Part shown: piece after piece, positions 35,714-42,908 of the stretch
Numbering within the stretch: position 1 is the stretch's first letter
How the letters are laid out: every line of letters starts with the position of its first letter
IMG/VR virus record: IMGVR_UViG_3300028416_000009
Location: 1-64,000 of that record
Strand: one strand, 5' to 3'
DNA length: 64,000 bases
Source: a virus
Notes under the pieces: generated by a model
Told to the model about the DNA's origin: nothing
Seen by the model: only the letters and a program-made list of their open reading frames with translations
Database searches by the model: none
Program-made: the position numbers and the translations under genes

Positions 35714-35863
35714 ATGACAATGGAATCAAATCAACAATCGAACGGTAACACACAATTAAATAGTGTCCGAGAAACATTCAACAGTAAAGTATCAAGACTA
35801 AGAATGTTAGGGAGCACGAAAAAAGTGGCTTGGGACAATCGCAGACGAAACAGAGCAATTTAA
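35714..35863 (+). CDS. Small basic hypothetical protein
   Basis: 49 residues. It starts at ATG 35714 (a second ATG two codons later) and ends in a strongly basic KKVAWDNRRRNRAI. It sits between two tRNA genes and is followed by another short ORF. A small nucleic-acid-binding or host-takeover peptide is possible; family unknown. Confidence 0.6.
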   Translation: MTMESNQQSNGNTQLNSVRETFNSKVSRLRMLGSTKKVAWDNRRRNRAI

Positions 35864-35864
35864 T

Positions 35865-35984
35865 ATGGTTACTAAAATTCCATTAACTTCAGAAAATAGA
35901 ATGTTACGAATTGGGTTTGGTAAGAATAAGGGTAATTGGTTTATACGAGTAGACCTTTGGTATGTCGGGTATCGAATATCTTAA
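35865..35984 (+). CDS. Small conserved-looking protein ([16 protein letters not shown] motif)
   Basis: 39 residues, starting one base after the previous stop. [19 protein letters not shown] and YVGYRIS resemble a very short protein recurrent in Bacteroidota phages. It is beta-rich with three Trp/aromatic positions. Function unknown. The tRNA-Ser gene starts 2 bases after its stop. Confidence 0.65.
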   Translation: MVTKIPLTSENRMLRIGFGKNKGNWFIRVDLWYVGYRIS

Positions 35985-35986
35985 TA

Positions 35987-36072
<86 letters not shown>

Positions 36073-36079
36073 ATAGATT

Positions 36080-36102
36080 AAAGAGGGTAACCTCTTTTTT
36101 TT
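36080..36102 (+). terminator. Rho-independent terminator after tRNA-Ser copy 1
   Basis: AAAGAGG/CCTCTTT stem with GTAA loop and a T-run, 8 bases beyond the tRNA. Confidence 0.85.
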
Positions 36103-36140
36103 ATGCAATATTTTTTATATTATTATAAAAACATCTCATT

Positions 36141-36824
36141 ATGGCAGTGACATTTAACAAAGGAAACCAAGAAGGACAACCAAACCCAAACAATATTATT
36201 AAAAAATTAGTGGAGGTTATTCAGAAATTGGAACAAGAAATAATTGACAATAAAAGAACAATTAACTCTAAAGTTAATGGTAATACTTTTTCGTTAACCG
36301 AAAAACTTAGAAGTTTCGACGATGTTGTTGAAAGTATTAACGTTAGAGTATCAACAATTGGAGAAAGAACCCCTGAAGAATTAACCACAGAACCTGTTAA
36401 GAGTTTAATTGTGGATGGATATAATTCTATTCAAATAAAATGTTCCGCAGAGATTTTAAATAAATCGACCGAACTAACATCTGTAGACCACTCGTTATCG
36501 ACTAGAATTAATGAGGAAAAGGTTTTAAGAGAGAAAGACGTATTATCATTAGCGACTAACTTAGTCAGCTTTGATGAAAGAAATAATATTGTTGTTTCCG
36601 AGTTAAAAAGTAGATTTGATGGTATAAACCCAACAAACCCTTCTTCAGACTCTTTAATGGGGTTATCACAAAAAATAGAAAATCTAACAACAGAAGTCAC
36701 TAACTTACGTAATAATATTAATGTTGTTAGTGCCAAATTAGATAAGGAAGTGTTTACAGAAATGAATAGTCGAATCAACTCTATTAAATCTATTGAGACA
36801 AGATTGTTAATGTTAGGTGGTTAA
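36141..36824 (+). CDS. Coiled-coil protein, possibly fibre or whisker component
   Basis: 227 residues, predicted to be mostly helical with heptad patterns over residues 20-70 and 150-225. No catalytic motif or signal peptide. Length and coiled-coil content recall T4-type fibritin or short fibre segments, but no diagnostic domain is seen. It stands alone after a terminator; a weak ATTATAAAAA precedes the start. Converges with the next gene by a 4-base overlap. Confidence 0.75.
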   Translation: MAVTFNKGNQEGQPNPNNIIKKLVEVIQKLEQEIIDNKRTINSKVNGNTFSLTEKLRSFDDVVESINVRVSTIGERTPEELTTEPVKSLIVDGYNSIQIKCSAEILNKSTELTSVDHSLSTRINEEKVLREKDVLSLATNLVSFDERNNIVVSELKSRFDGINPTNPSSDSLMGLSQKIENLTTEVTNLRNNINVVSAKLDKEVFTEMNSRINSIKSIETRLLMLGG

Positions 36825-37048
36825 TTCTTTTTTTTTATTGAGATTAAAATCATCCCATAAACGTAACCTATCATTTGTGATAATATCAAAATTTTAAAAA
36901 TACTATTAACACCATAAAGTGTTTTCATAGTTAAATTACTGTGTTCTACTAAGAGAACCATAACTACTGAATTGATTTTACTTAAAAAAATAAGACCTAA
37001 AAACCCTCCACAAATAAAAGAGGTATATGGGTATTTTTTTTTATTCAT
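36821..37048 (-). CDS. Small two-helix membrane protein
   Basis: 75 residues. Two hydrophobic segments (FICGGFLGLIFL about residues 11-22, and FKILILSQMIGYVYGMILI about 51-69) with a lysine-rich C-terminus. A late box lies 14 bases before the ATG. It could be a holin- or antiholin-like or exclusion protein, but this is only by size and topology. Confidence 0.6.
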   Translation of the reverse strand: MNKKKYPYTSFICGGFLGLIFLSKINSVVMVLLVEHSNLTMKTLYGVNSIFKILILSQMIGYVYGMILISIKKKN

Positions 37049-37062
37049 GGATTTTTCTTTTA

Positions 37063-37070
37063 TATAAATA
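37063..37070 (-). promoter_or_regulatory. Putative late box TATTTATA (membrane protein)
   Basis: Exact octamer in gene sense, 14 bases before the ATG at 37048. It directly abuts the host-type element of the divergent gene. Confidence 0.45.
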
Positions 37071-37080
37071 TTAAATTTAC

Positions 37081-37088
37081 TATCTTTG
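37081..37088 (+). promoter_or_regulatory. Host-type -7 element for a lipoprotein gene
   Basis: TATCTTTG, 27 bases before the ATG at 37116. A TATAAATA also occurs at 37105-37112, three bases before the ATG. Confidence 0.5.
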
Positions 37089-37115
37089 TCTCCTAATTAT
37101 AAAATATAAATAACT

Positions 37116-37967
37116 ATGAAGGATTATAGTAAAACTTTTCTTAAACTTTCGATAATATACTTATCGATAATGTTTTTTTTATTGTCTTGTGAGCAAGAAC
37201 CATATTTACGATTTGATGAAATCGACTCGATAGAGACTGAATCAAATATAGAGGAATATATTGAACATTATTTCGATATTGCCAGTGATTCATATACACA
37301 ACCAGACGGTGAAGATTATTTTCTAAAACCTCATAGATGGAAGTATGGTGGGTTTAACGGTACTGAAAAAATTGATGTTTATTTTGATGAGTCATTTGAC
37401 AATATTAATGCTAAAAATAACTTAATCAGTTTCTTTTCAGTCCTCGATAATATTATCGAAGATGAACTCATCAAATTTAATGTAGTTGATAATATTAACG
37501 ATGCCGATATAGTAATTGTATTTGGACATAATAACTTTCAGTCGATATTTGGTGGGGATGTTAACGATAATTGGTTAGGACAAGCGGTTACGGTAAATGA
37601 GCAAGAATATAAGCAAGAATATAATAATGATAACATAGTTAACCCTGACATATGTTCTATCGTTGAAGGTAGATTTTGGGTTGATACTTATGACGAGTTA
37701 TTAATTAAACATGAATTTCTACACGTGTTAGGTTTTATACATACAAATAAAAATAATTCAATAATGAATCATTATACAAGTCTGATGTCTAATTTAAAGG
37801 ATGTTGATGAAAAAGCGATTTACTTAAAGTATAATAATGATTTAGTTCAGGAGGTTATTGCCGTTCCTGGAGCAACTGGCTTTCCTAATTGGCTTTTCAC
37901 TAATGAAGAATATGAAATTCATTTGGATAATGTTAGGTTAACTCTTGAAAATAGATTTAACTTATAG
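37116..37967 (+). CDS. Secreted lipoprotein metallopeptidase (metzincin-like)
   Basis: 283 residues. N-terminal signal with lipobox FLLSC (lipidated Cys25). Zinc motif HEFLHVLGFIH (residues 199-209) is the HExxHxxGxxH of metzincins, with a Met-turn-like SIMNHY nearby. It would be exported and anchored to a membrane, probably the outer membrane of the host. Possible roles are envelope modification, blocking superinfection, or digesting host surface proteins. No propeptide cysteine switch is obvious. Followed by a terminator about 90 bases on. Confidence 0.85.
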   Translation: MKDYSKTFLKLSIIYLSIMFFLLSCEQEPYLRFDEIDSIETESNIEEYIEHYFDIASDSYTQPDGEDYFLKPHRWKYGGFNGTEKIDVYFDESFDNINAKNNLISFFSVLDNIIEDELIKFNVVDNINDADIVIVFGHNNFQSIFGGDVNDNWLGQAVTVNEQEYKQEYNNDNIVNPDICSIVEGRFWVDTYDELLIKHEFLHVLGFIHTNKNNSIMNHYTSLMSNLKDVDEKAIYLKYNNDLVQEVIAVPGATGFPNWLFTNEEYEIHLDNVRLTLENRFNL

Positions 37968-38059
37968 TATTATTAATATACAATAGACTTGTTTAAAACT
38001 AGTCGACCCAAAGGTCTCAAACCTTATAAAAAAGTTGATGGTGGAGCACAATAAAATAA

Positions 38060-38087
38060 AAACCCTTTCTACTGAGAGGGTTTTTTT
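38060..38087 (+). terminator. Rho-independent terminator
   Basis: AAACCCT/AGGGTTT stem with inner TC/GA and loop TACT, followed by seven T. It ends transcription from the lipoprotein gene; the 90-base 3' tract before it contains no ORF I can support. Confidence 0.8.
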
Positions 38088-38101
38088 AAAACTTATTACT
38101 T

Positions 38102-38338
38102 ATGAAAACAGTTAAAAACAATGAAGGTACGGTTAAAAGAGTTGATGACTCAACCGCAAATATGTTAGTTAATAGTGGTTCTTGGTTTTTTTGTCCAAAA
38201 TCTGAATATAGAAAAACTAAAAAGGTTAAGAAGTCAAAGGACTCTTCCGAAACGGTTAATATAGAAAACAGGGGGTTATCCGATAAGAAACTAAGAAAAG
38301 AGAGAAAACTTGCAAAGTCAAAGAGAAATAAAAATTAA
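38102..38338 (+). CDS. Small basic hypothetical protein
   Basis: 78 residues. MKTVKNNEGTVKRVDD, then NSGSWFFCPKSEYRK, then a lysine/arginine-rich tail. The N-terminal half resembles short phage proteins with the pattern K(R)V..A..LV..G..F.PKSE.K. Probably nucleic-acid binding or ribosome associated by charge; no firm function. Confidence 0.7.
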   Translation: MKTVKNNEGTVKRVDDSTANMLVNSGSWFFCPKSEYRKTKKVKKSKDSSETVNIENRGLSDKKLRKERKLAKSKRNKN

Positions 38339-38519
38339 TATCGAAGGATTTGATATTGAATTGACTGAAGGTGTTTATACTATCTCTAAAAATGGGATAG
38401 TATTAAAAGGGGATTTATATGAGTTACCCACCCCTCAGAAAACATGGTTAATTAACGCACATTCTTGCTCACAATCTTTAGTAAGAAGTTTAAATTTTGA
38501 TAATAGTCTTGGGATTTAA
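38310..38519 (+). CDS. Small hypothetical protein, TTG start
   Basis: 69 residues from a TTG at 38310, overlapping the previous gene by 29 bases in another frame. GFDIELTEGVYTISKNGIVL suggests a beta-hairpin fold. A shorter start cannot be excluded because no in-frame ATG occurs early. It overlaps the next gene too. No family recognised. Confidence 0.5.
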   Translation: MQSQREIKINIEGFDIELTEGVYTISKNGIVLKGDLYELPTPQKTWLINAHSCSQSLVRSLNFDNSLGI

Positions 38520-39864
38520 AATTACTATTTTACATATATCGACACATATTCCTAACATATTCTTAGAAAGAAGAATGAGGGAGTTTACTCAATTTTATTT
38601 AAATCGTTTATCACAAAACAAACATCACGTTTTAAATGTTATAGATTGTAAAACCATCGATGATGGTCTAAGTCAACTCACCGATACTGATTATGTGTTT
38701 ATTATTTCATCAGGTAATCGTATATATCGCTCTAACCTATTTTTAGATAAGGTTTTACAACCTTTTATGGATGACCCATCTTTAGGGTTAATGGGTCATA
38801 TATTAGACCGTAAAGACCAATGGTTTGAATTACACCCTCAGTTTGTTGTTTTTGATTATAAGAAATGGGTCGATATTGGTCGCCCAACATATGGTAATAA
38901 AGAGGACAGTTCAGAGTCTATTGTTAGTATTGTTAGGTCAGAAAGTAACATACATGATGATTACACACCGCACTGGGTAAGATTAGAGAAACCAATTCAA
39001 TATAATGAATACGATATTTTAGATAGGGGATGGGATTTTATTAATAGTTTTTTACTAAACGATTATAATATTAGTCCTTTTAATGATGATATACGTGGGT
39101 TAAAAGCGTATTGTTATCCTGAATATAATTCAGATAAGTTTTTTGAACTAATCGATAACAAGCGATATAGTGATGAGATTGATTATACTAAAAGAATTTT
39201 ATTACATTCATTATTAAACTCACCCGACAAGACATGGTTATTTAACACAGAGGAGATGTGTATTATGAAAGAAAAAACTGACATAACATACGATGTGGTT
39301 GCTTTACCGTGTGCTGGTTTTAAATTTTTAGATTTATTACATAGCGATTTAATACATGAGAAAAGTAAAATCGTATTTTTTGACTTTAGTGAAAGTAGTG
39401 TTGAATGGATTAATTACGTTATTAACTCTGAAGAGTTAACCATAACAGACTTAGTATTAAACAAACCCGAAGAGGTCAAATTAATAGGTAAGACAATCGA
39501 AAAACTAAGTGTCGATGGGATTCCTTCAAATGATTTGATACGTCTCTCAGAAGAAGTTTATTCGTTTTATGGGGGTATTAATAATTTTATGAGGTTACTG
39601 AAAAAGTTTAGAACGTTAAACATAGAAATCATTAATACAGATATCATTAATGACCCACTAAATTGTTTACATCGGTTAAACGGTGATAATAATTTAATTA
39701 ATATATCTAATATCTTTTCAACAGACTACTTTAATTTGTTTTACTCTGAAAAAGAACGAACAGATAAGTTTGAAAGATTTATTAAAACTTTAAATCGTAG
39801 TACAACTGTTGTTGGTCGAGGTGTAGATACTTATTATAGTGAAAAATCATACAATAATGGATAA
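38509..39864 (+). CDS. Putative glycosyltransferase-like protein, unknown family
   Basis: 451 residues from the TTG at 38509; an in-frame TTG at 38497 is an alternative and the first ATG is about 22 codons further in. It starts GFKITILHISTHIPN like a glycosyltransferase, with DTDYVFIISSGNRIY near residue 55-70 at the place of a DxD-type motif. The second half has FFDFSESSVEWINYV, reminiscent of a Rossmann-like methyltransferase. Possible two-domain sugar-modifying enzyme. Low certainty on function. Confidence 0.7.
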   Translation: MGFKITILHISTHIPNIFLERRMREFTQFYLNRLSQNKHHVLNVIDCKTIDDGLSQLTDTDYVFIISSGNRIYRSNLFLDKVLQPFMDDPSLGLMGHILDRKDQWFELHPQFVVFDYKKWVDIGRPTYGNKEDSSESIVSIVRSESNIHDDYTPHWVRLEKPIQYNEYDILDRGWDFINSFLLNDYNISPFNDDIRGLKAYCYPEYNSDKFFELIDNKRYSDEIDYTKRILLHSLLNSPDKTWLFNTEEMCIMKEKTDITYDVVALPCAGFKFLDLLHSDLIHEKSKIVFFDFSESSVEWINYVINSEELTITDLVLNKPEEVKLIGKTIEKLSVDGIPSNDLIRLSEEVYSFYGGINNFMRLLKKFRTLNIEIINTDIINDPLNCLHRLNGDNNLINISNIFSTDYFNLFYSEKERTDKFERFIKTLNRSTTVVGRGVDTYYSEKSYNNG

Positions 39865-40099
39865 TATTAGTGTTATTGAAGTCATGGGTCTATATGACGA
39901 AATGATTAAAATACAAGACGAGGATATCGATTTTGCCAAATCCAAAAAAAGTATCCCTGAATTTGATAATGATTTGGTTCTATATTACTATATTTGTGAC
40001 TCATTATTAAAGGACCTTACAATATTAGAAGAATACGAGTTATGTTCTAAGATTAAAACACTTAAAGAAAAAATAGAATATTCACTTGACGAAGATTAG
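39857..40099 (+). CDS. Small acidic protein of an LEEYE-C family
   Basis: 80 residues from ATG 39857, overlapping the previous stop by 8 bases. Its C-terminal TILEEYELCSKIKTLKEKI resembles the ends of the proteins at 41322 (DLEEYEKCKTILEYK) and 48449 (EKYEECKKLNNILK). All three are short and acidic, suggesting a paralogous family. Role unknown. Confidence 0.68.
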   Translation: MDNISVIEVMGLYDEMIKIQDEDIDFAKSKKSIPEFDNDLVLYYYICDSLLKDLTILEEYELCSKIKTLKEKIEYSLDED

Positions 40100-40119
40100 A
40101 TTTTAAGAAATTTTTGACT

Positions 40120-40127
40120 TATCTTTA
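40120..40127 (+). promoter_or_regulatory. Host-type -7-like element for the tRNA-Leu region
   Basis: TATCTTTA, 50 bases upstream of tRNA-Leu; the last base differs from TAnnTTTG. Confidence 0.4.
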
Positions 40128-40177
40128 CAGTGTAACAAAAACAAACGTTATTTACTTAATGGAAAATTAGTACTGAT

Positions 40178-40263
40178 GCCGTTGTGGTGGAATTGGTAGA
40201 CACGTTGGACTTAAAATCCAATGGACAGTAATGTCCGTGGCGGTTCGAGCCCGCCCAGCGGTA
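40178..40263 (+). tRNA. tRNA-Leu (TAA)
   Basis: 86 bases with long variable arm. Acceptor GCCGTTG/CAGCGGT (two G-U pairs), anticodon arm TTGGA-CTTAAAA-TCCAA (TAA), T-arm GGCGG-TTCGAGC-CCGCC, discriminator A. CCA not encoded. Confidence 0.93.
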
Positions 40264-40265
40264 CT

Positions 40266-40356
40266 AAAGAGAGGTAGTGAAGCTACAATGATATAGAAAA
40301 AGGTAAGGGTTAACCTCTATATCGTAGTAACCCCGAAAGACCCGAAACTTCTCTTT
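40266..40356 (+). ncRNA. Structured RNA of unknown family in the tRNA cluster
   Basis: About 91 bases between tRNA-Leu and tRNA-Arg with no ORF. Outer helix AAAGAGAGGT (40266-40275) pairs with ACTTCTCTTT (40347-40356), one G-U. Inner hairpin: CTAC (40283-40286), GATATAG (40290-40296) and AGGT (40301-40304) pair with ACCT, CTATATC and GTAG over 40313-40327. The apical GGGTTA (40307-40312) is complementary to TAACCC (40328-40333), and CTAC could instead pair with GTAG at 40274-40277, so two folds compete. Not a tRNA; resembles T4 stable RNAs C/D only in location. Confidence 0.65.
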
Positions 40357-40360
40357 TTAT

Positions 40361-40434
40361 GGACTCGTAGCTCAGCTGGATAGAGCATCTCCCTTCTAAG
40401 GAGACGGTCATAGGTTCGAATCCTATCGGGTTCA
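40361..40434 (+). tRNA. tRNA-Arg (TCT)
   Basis: 74 bases. Acceptor GGACTCG/CGGGTTC, anticodon arm TCTCC-CTTCTAA-GGAGA (TCT), T-loop TTCGAAT, discriminator A. Starts 4 bases after the outer helix of the structured RNA. Confidence 0.93.
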
Positions 40435-40455
40435 CAAATTCTTAAAAAGAAACAA

Positions 40456-40644
40456 ATGGGGAAAAACAAACCAAACATCTTCAAGGGAAGAACAAAAGAA
40501 TGGGATATGGAGAAAGGTAAATTCAGACAGTATCGAAGTAATCAGGGTAGAAGTCCTGAACGAATGGAATCGTCATATAAAATTATGGGGATAGCTATTG
40601 TGGGGTTAGTGCTGATTTTCTTATTTCTACTTATATCTCAATAA
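40456..40644 (+). CDS. Small C-tail-anchored membrane protein
   Basis: 62 residues. A basic, soluble N-terminal 42 residues (GKNKPNIFKGRTKEWD..) are followed by one membrane helix at the very C-terminus (IMGIAIVGLVLIFLFLLIS). Located between two tRNA genes. Likely inner membrane with the basic part in the cytoplasm. Function unknown. Confidence 0.72.
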   Translation: MGKNKPNIFKGRTKEWDMEKGKFRQYRSNQGRSPERMESSYKIMGIAIVGLVLIFLFLLISQ

Positions 40645-40651
40645 CCAATAT

Positions 40652-40767
40652 GTAGAGTTAGTCAAATGGTACGACGCTCCAACCTTAAGACCGAAATCAT
40701 CATACTAGTTACACGATGCGATTAAGTTGGTTAGGCAGAAGTAGGGGTTCGACCCCCCTACTCTACA
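40652..40767 (+). tRNA. Anomalous tRNA-like gene with enlarged anticodon loop
   Basis: 116 bases. Acceptor GTAGAGT/ACTCTAC is perfect, the D-arm GTC..GAC with AAATGGTAC loop is normal, and the T-arm AGGGG-TTCGACC-CCCCT is perfect, discriminator A. The anticodon stem CCAAC (40679-40683)/GTTGG (40726-40730) encloses 42 bases instead of 7. The extra sequence can form its own hairpin (AATCATC with GAT..GATT). Possible intron of about 35 bases, a defective tRNA, or a tRNA mimic. Identity after removal could be Leu(TAA), Ile(TAT) or Lys(TTT); not decidable. Confidence 0.6.
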
Positions 40768-40782
40768 GACTTCATAATATTA

Positions 40783-40856
40783 GGACTTTTAGCTCAGTTG
40801 GTTAGAGCACCGCACTCATAATGCGTAGGTCGAAGGTTCGAGTCCTTCAAGGTCCA
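40783..40856 (+). tRNA. tRNA-Met or tRNA-Ile2 (CAT)
   Basis: 74 bases. Acceptor GGACTTT/AAGGTCC, anticodon loop CTCATAA (CAT), T-arm GAAGG-TTCGAGT-CCTTC, discriminator A. CAT alone cannot separate elongator Met from lysidine-modified Ile. Confidence 0.9.
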
Positions 40857-40857
40857 C

Positions 40858-41260
40858 AAGTGAGTTCTTTGACATAACAATTAAATAAAACAGAAATTAT
40901 GGAAATAACATCATTTATTTTAGGTGTATGTACAGTCATTGTATTAGTAATGGTTGTGGGTACGTTTGTGAACTACATGACAACAAAGTCCTTAAAAGAG
41001 GAAATAAACCGACTGAATCGAGAAAACGAAATTCAGTATAACGAATCTGAAAAGATTAAAAAAGAACTAATTGATTATGTGGACAGTCTACATAATGTTA
41101 GTGAAAATAACATGAACGAAGTCTACCGTCATATTGACAGTAGAGTCGATAAAACTGTGAATAATGTGAGCGAACACGTTGCAGAAATTTACAGACAATT
41201 AGATAGTAACAAAAAATCCGTAGTTAACGGATAATAAATAAAACGTTAAAGAACTCACTT
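40858..41260. repeat. 13-base inverted repeat enclosing one gene
   Basis: AAGTGAGTTCTTT at 40858-40870 and its exact reverse complement AAAGAACTCACTT at 41248-41260, the latter followed by six further T. The pair encloses the 111-residue gene and could form a panhandle in its mRNA. Confidence 0.6.
40899..41234 (+). CDS. Membrane-anchored coiled-coil protein
   Basis: 111 residues. One N-terminal membrane helix (FILGVCTVIVLVMVVGTFV, residues 6-24) followed by a long charged coiled coil (EEINRLNRENEIQYNESEK..). Single-pass, probably with the coiled coil in the cytoplasm or periplasm, like many lysis-timing or exclusion proteins. Enclosed by a 13-base inverted repeat and preceded by tRNA-Met. 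Function unknown. Confidence 0.75.
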   Translation: MEITSFILGVCTVIVLVMVVGTFVNYMTTKSLKEEINRLNRENEIQYNESEKIKKELIDYVDSLHNVSENNMNEVYRHIDSRVDKTVNNVSEHVAEIYRQLDSNKKSVVNG

Positions 41261-41321
41261 TTTTTAATAAAAACCTCGGTCAATAGTTGTTAATACTTAT
41301 TATTATTACTAATTTTACATT

Positions 41322-41546
41322 ATGAAAGAACTACACGAATTACATATTGCAATGTTAAATACTTATGATATATTAGCTGAAAACATGACTGTTGAAGATG
41401 TTATGGTGAGTACTGAAAGTTTTATGTTGTTTGACCCTACTGAGGGTATAAACTCAGACACCTGTGATACCCTTTTAGAACATTTTGAAGACTTAGAGGA
41501 GTATGAGAAGTGTAAGACAATATTAGAGTATAAAAAGACGCTATAA
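41322..41546 (+). CDS. Small acidic protein of an LEEYE-C family
   Basis: 74 residues, acidic and helical. The C-terminal LLEHFEDLEEYEKCKTILEY resembles parts of the proteins at 39857 and 48449. Its stop overlaps the ATG of the alpha/beta hydrolase gene (TAATGG). Function unknown. Confidence 0.72.
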   Translation: MKELHELHIAMLNTYDILAENMTVEDVMVSTESFMLFDPTEGINSDTCDTLLEHFEDLEEYEKCKTILEYKKTL

Positions 41547-42199
41547 TGGATACTGTATATCATGACAAAAGGGGTTATGAAAATATTATAGTAACCTTTT
41601 CAAGTGGGGTTAATAGGGTTTTAGGTGAAACCCCTAAAGAATTCAGTAAAATAATTACAAAATATAATTGTGATATTTTATACATTTATGACGACCTTCT
41701 TTCTTGGTATGTAAACGGAGTTAAAGGATATGAGTCGGTTAAATTACTTTCAGAGCACATTACAACTATAATTAGTGGATATAAAAATTCAGGATTTTTA
41801 GGGTCTAGTATGGGTGGTTACGCGGCCATATTATACTCGATATTTTGTAACCCAAATAAATGTTTGTCCTTCTGTCCTCAAACATTATTACAACATAAAA
41901 AAAGAGACCTATTCAACGACTTTAGATTTCCAATTTTAGAAAAAAATGGAATAATGAGTAACTACTATTTAGACTTAAAACCTTTTTTATTTAAAAATGA
42001 TTTTAACACGATAATATCTATCATCTATAGCGGAGACAATAAATTTGACCTTAAACATGCGGAATGGGTGTCATCGTCTGACAATATCACTCTTTATCCT
42101 CAAGACAGTGATTTACATAATATTTGTGGAGTATTAAAACATAGAGGACAACTTTATAGTACTATCGAAAATACTTTTAATTTTTTATCTATAAACTAA
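41546..42199 (+). CDS. Alpha/beta hydrolase fold protein
   Basis: 217 residues. FLGSSMGGYAAILYS (about 94-108) is a G-x-S-x-G nucleophile elbow with Ser98 region as nucleophile. A late DSDLHNICG supplies a plausible Asp/His pair. No signal peptide, so cytoplasmic. Coupled to the upstream small gene. Similar short hydrolases are seen next to surface-sugar genes; here the substrate is unknown. Confidence 0.78.
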   Translation: MDTVYHDKRGYENIIVTFSSGVNRVLGETPKEFSKIITKYNCDILYIYDDLLSWYVNGVKGYESVKLLSEHITTIISGYKNSGFLGSSMGGYAAILYSIFCNPNKCLSFCPQTLLQHKKRDLFNDFRFPILEKNGIMSNYYLDLKPFLFKNDFNTIISIIYSGDNKFDLKHAEWVSSSDNITLYPQDSDLHNICGVLKHRGQLYSTIENTFNFLSIN

Positions 42200-42209
42200 A
42201 TAAAAGGCT

Positions 42210-42217
42210 TATCTTTG
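42210..42217 (+). promoter_or_regulatory. Host-type -7 element
   Basis: TATCTTTG, 27 bases before the ATG at 42245. Confidence 0.5.
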
Positions 42218-42244
42218 TAGTGAACAGAAAAACAGATAAAGGTT

Positions 42245-42484
42245 ATGTCAACAGAACTAAAAACACTTAAAGGACAGTTTCATAGTCAAAAGACTAATGA
42301 GATGGAGAACACTGAAATGTCATTAACACGATTCAGTGGTGGTAAAGAAGGGATGAAACTTCAATTAACAATGAGAGAGCAAGGAGACTTCTTTACTCAT
42401 ATCACCCTTAATACCGATGAGATAAAAAAACTAATTAAGGAACTACAAGATAATTTTAATTTAAAAGAAGAAACTGATGTCTGA
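42245..42484 (+). CDS. Small hypothetical protein
   Basis: 79 residues with a host-type -7 element just upstream. SLTRFSGGKEGMKLQLTMRE, then FTHITLNTDEIKKLIKELQ, suggests a beta-sheet followed by one helix. It overlaps the next gene by 8 bases. Function unknown. Confidence 0.72.
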   Translation: MSTELKTLKGQFHSQKTNEMENTEMSLTRFSGGKEGMKLQLTMREQGDFFTHITLNTDEIKKLIKELQDNFNLKEETDV

Positions 42485-42731
42485 TTATTATGATAATAGT
42501 GACGATACGTTTGACAATAGTTTATTAGATGACTATATTACAACAACGTTAGATGAGATACAGAGTCAATACGTAATACCTAATGGTACTAAAGATATTG
42601 AAGTTGTTGATGAAATTGAAGTTATTGGTGATACCAAAATACTTTATACTAAATCAGGTAAGTCATTTGCCGAACATCAAGTGGAGAATATCGGAGTAGT
42701 GTATGAATACGTTACTAAAGATAGTGAGTAA
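42477..42731 (+). CDS. Small acidic hypothetical protein
   Basis: 84 residues, Asp-rich at the N-terminus ([14 protein letters not shown]) and beta-rich after residue 35. Overlaps the previous gene by 8 bases and ends 4 bases before tRNA-Ser copy 2. No recognised domain. Confidence 0.7.
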   Translation: MSDYYDNSDDTFDNSLLDDYITTTLDEIQSQYVIPNGTKDIEVVDEIEVIGDTKILYTKSGKSFAEHQVENIGVVYEYVTKDSE

Positions 42732-42735
42732 AATA

Positions 42736-42821
<86 letters not shown>

Positions 42822-42824
42822 AAC

Positions 42825-42898
42825 GGTCTGGTAGTTCAGTTGGTTAGAATACATGCCTGTCACGCATGGGGTCGCGAGTTCGAATCTCGTCCAGACCG
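42825..42898 (+). tRNA. tRNA-Asp (GTC)
   Basis: 74 bases. Acceptor GGTCTGG/CCAGACC, anticodon arm CATGC-CTGTCAC-GCATG (GTC), T-arm GCGAG-TTCGAAT-CTCGT, discriminator G. Confidence 0.94.
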
Positions 42899-42908
42899 CT
42901 AAAAGAAG

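Noticed and set aside
38102-39864. Programmed frameshift across the overlapping ORFs at 38102, 38310 and 38509
   Set aside because: Overlaps of 29 and 11 bases occur in different frames, but no slippery heptamer with a following structure is evident and the products look like separate proteins with TTG starts.
40307-40333. Simple H-type pseudoknot in the tRNA-cluster RNA
   Set aside because: GGGTTA/TAACCC is perfectly complementary, but with the full 15-pair hairpin there is no linker to cross it, so both cannot form together. I describe alternative folds instead.
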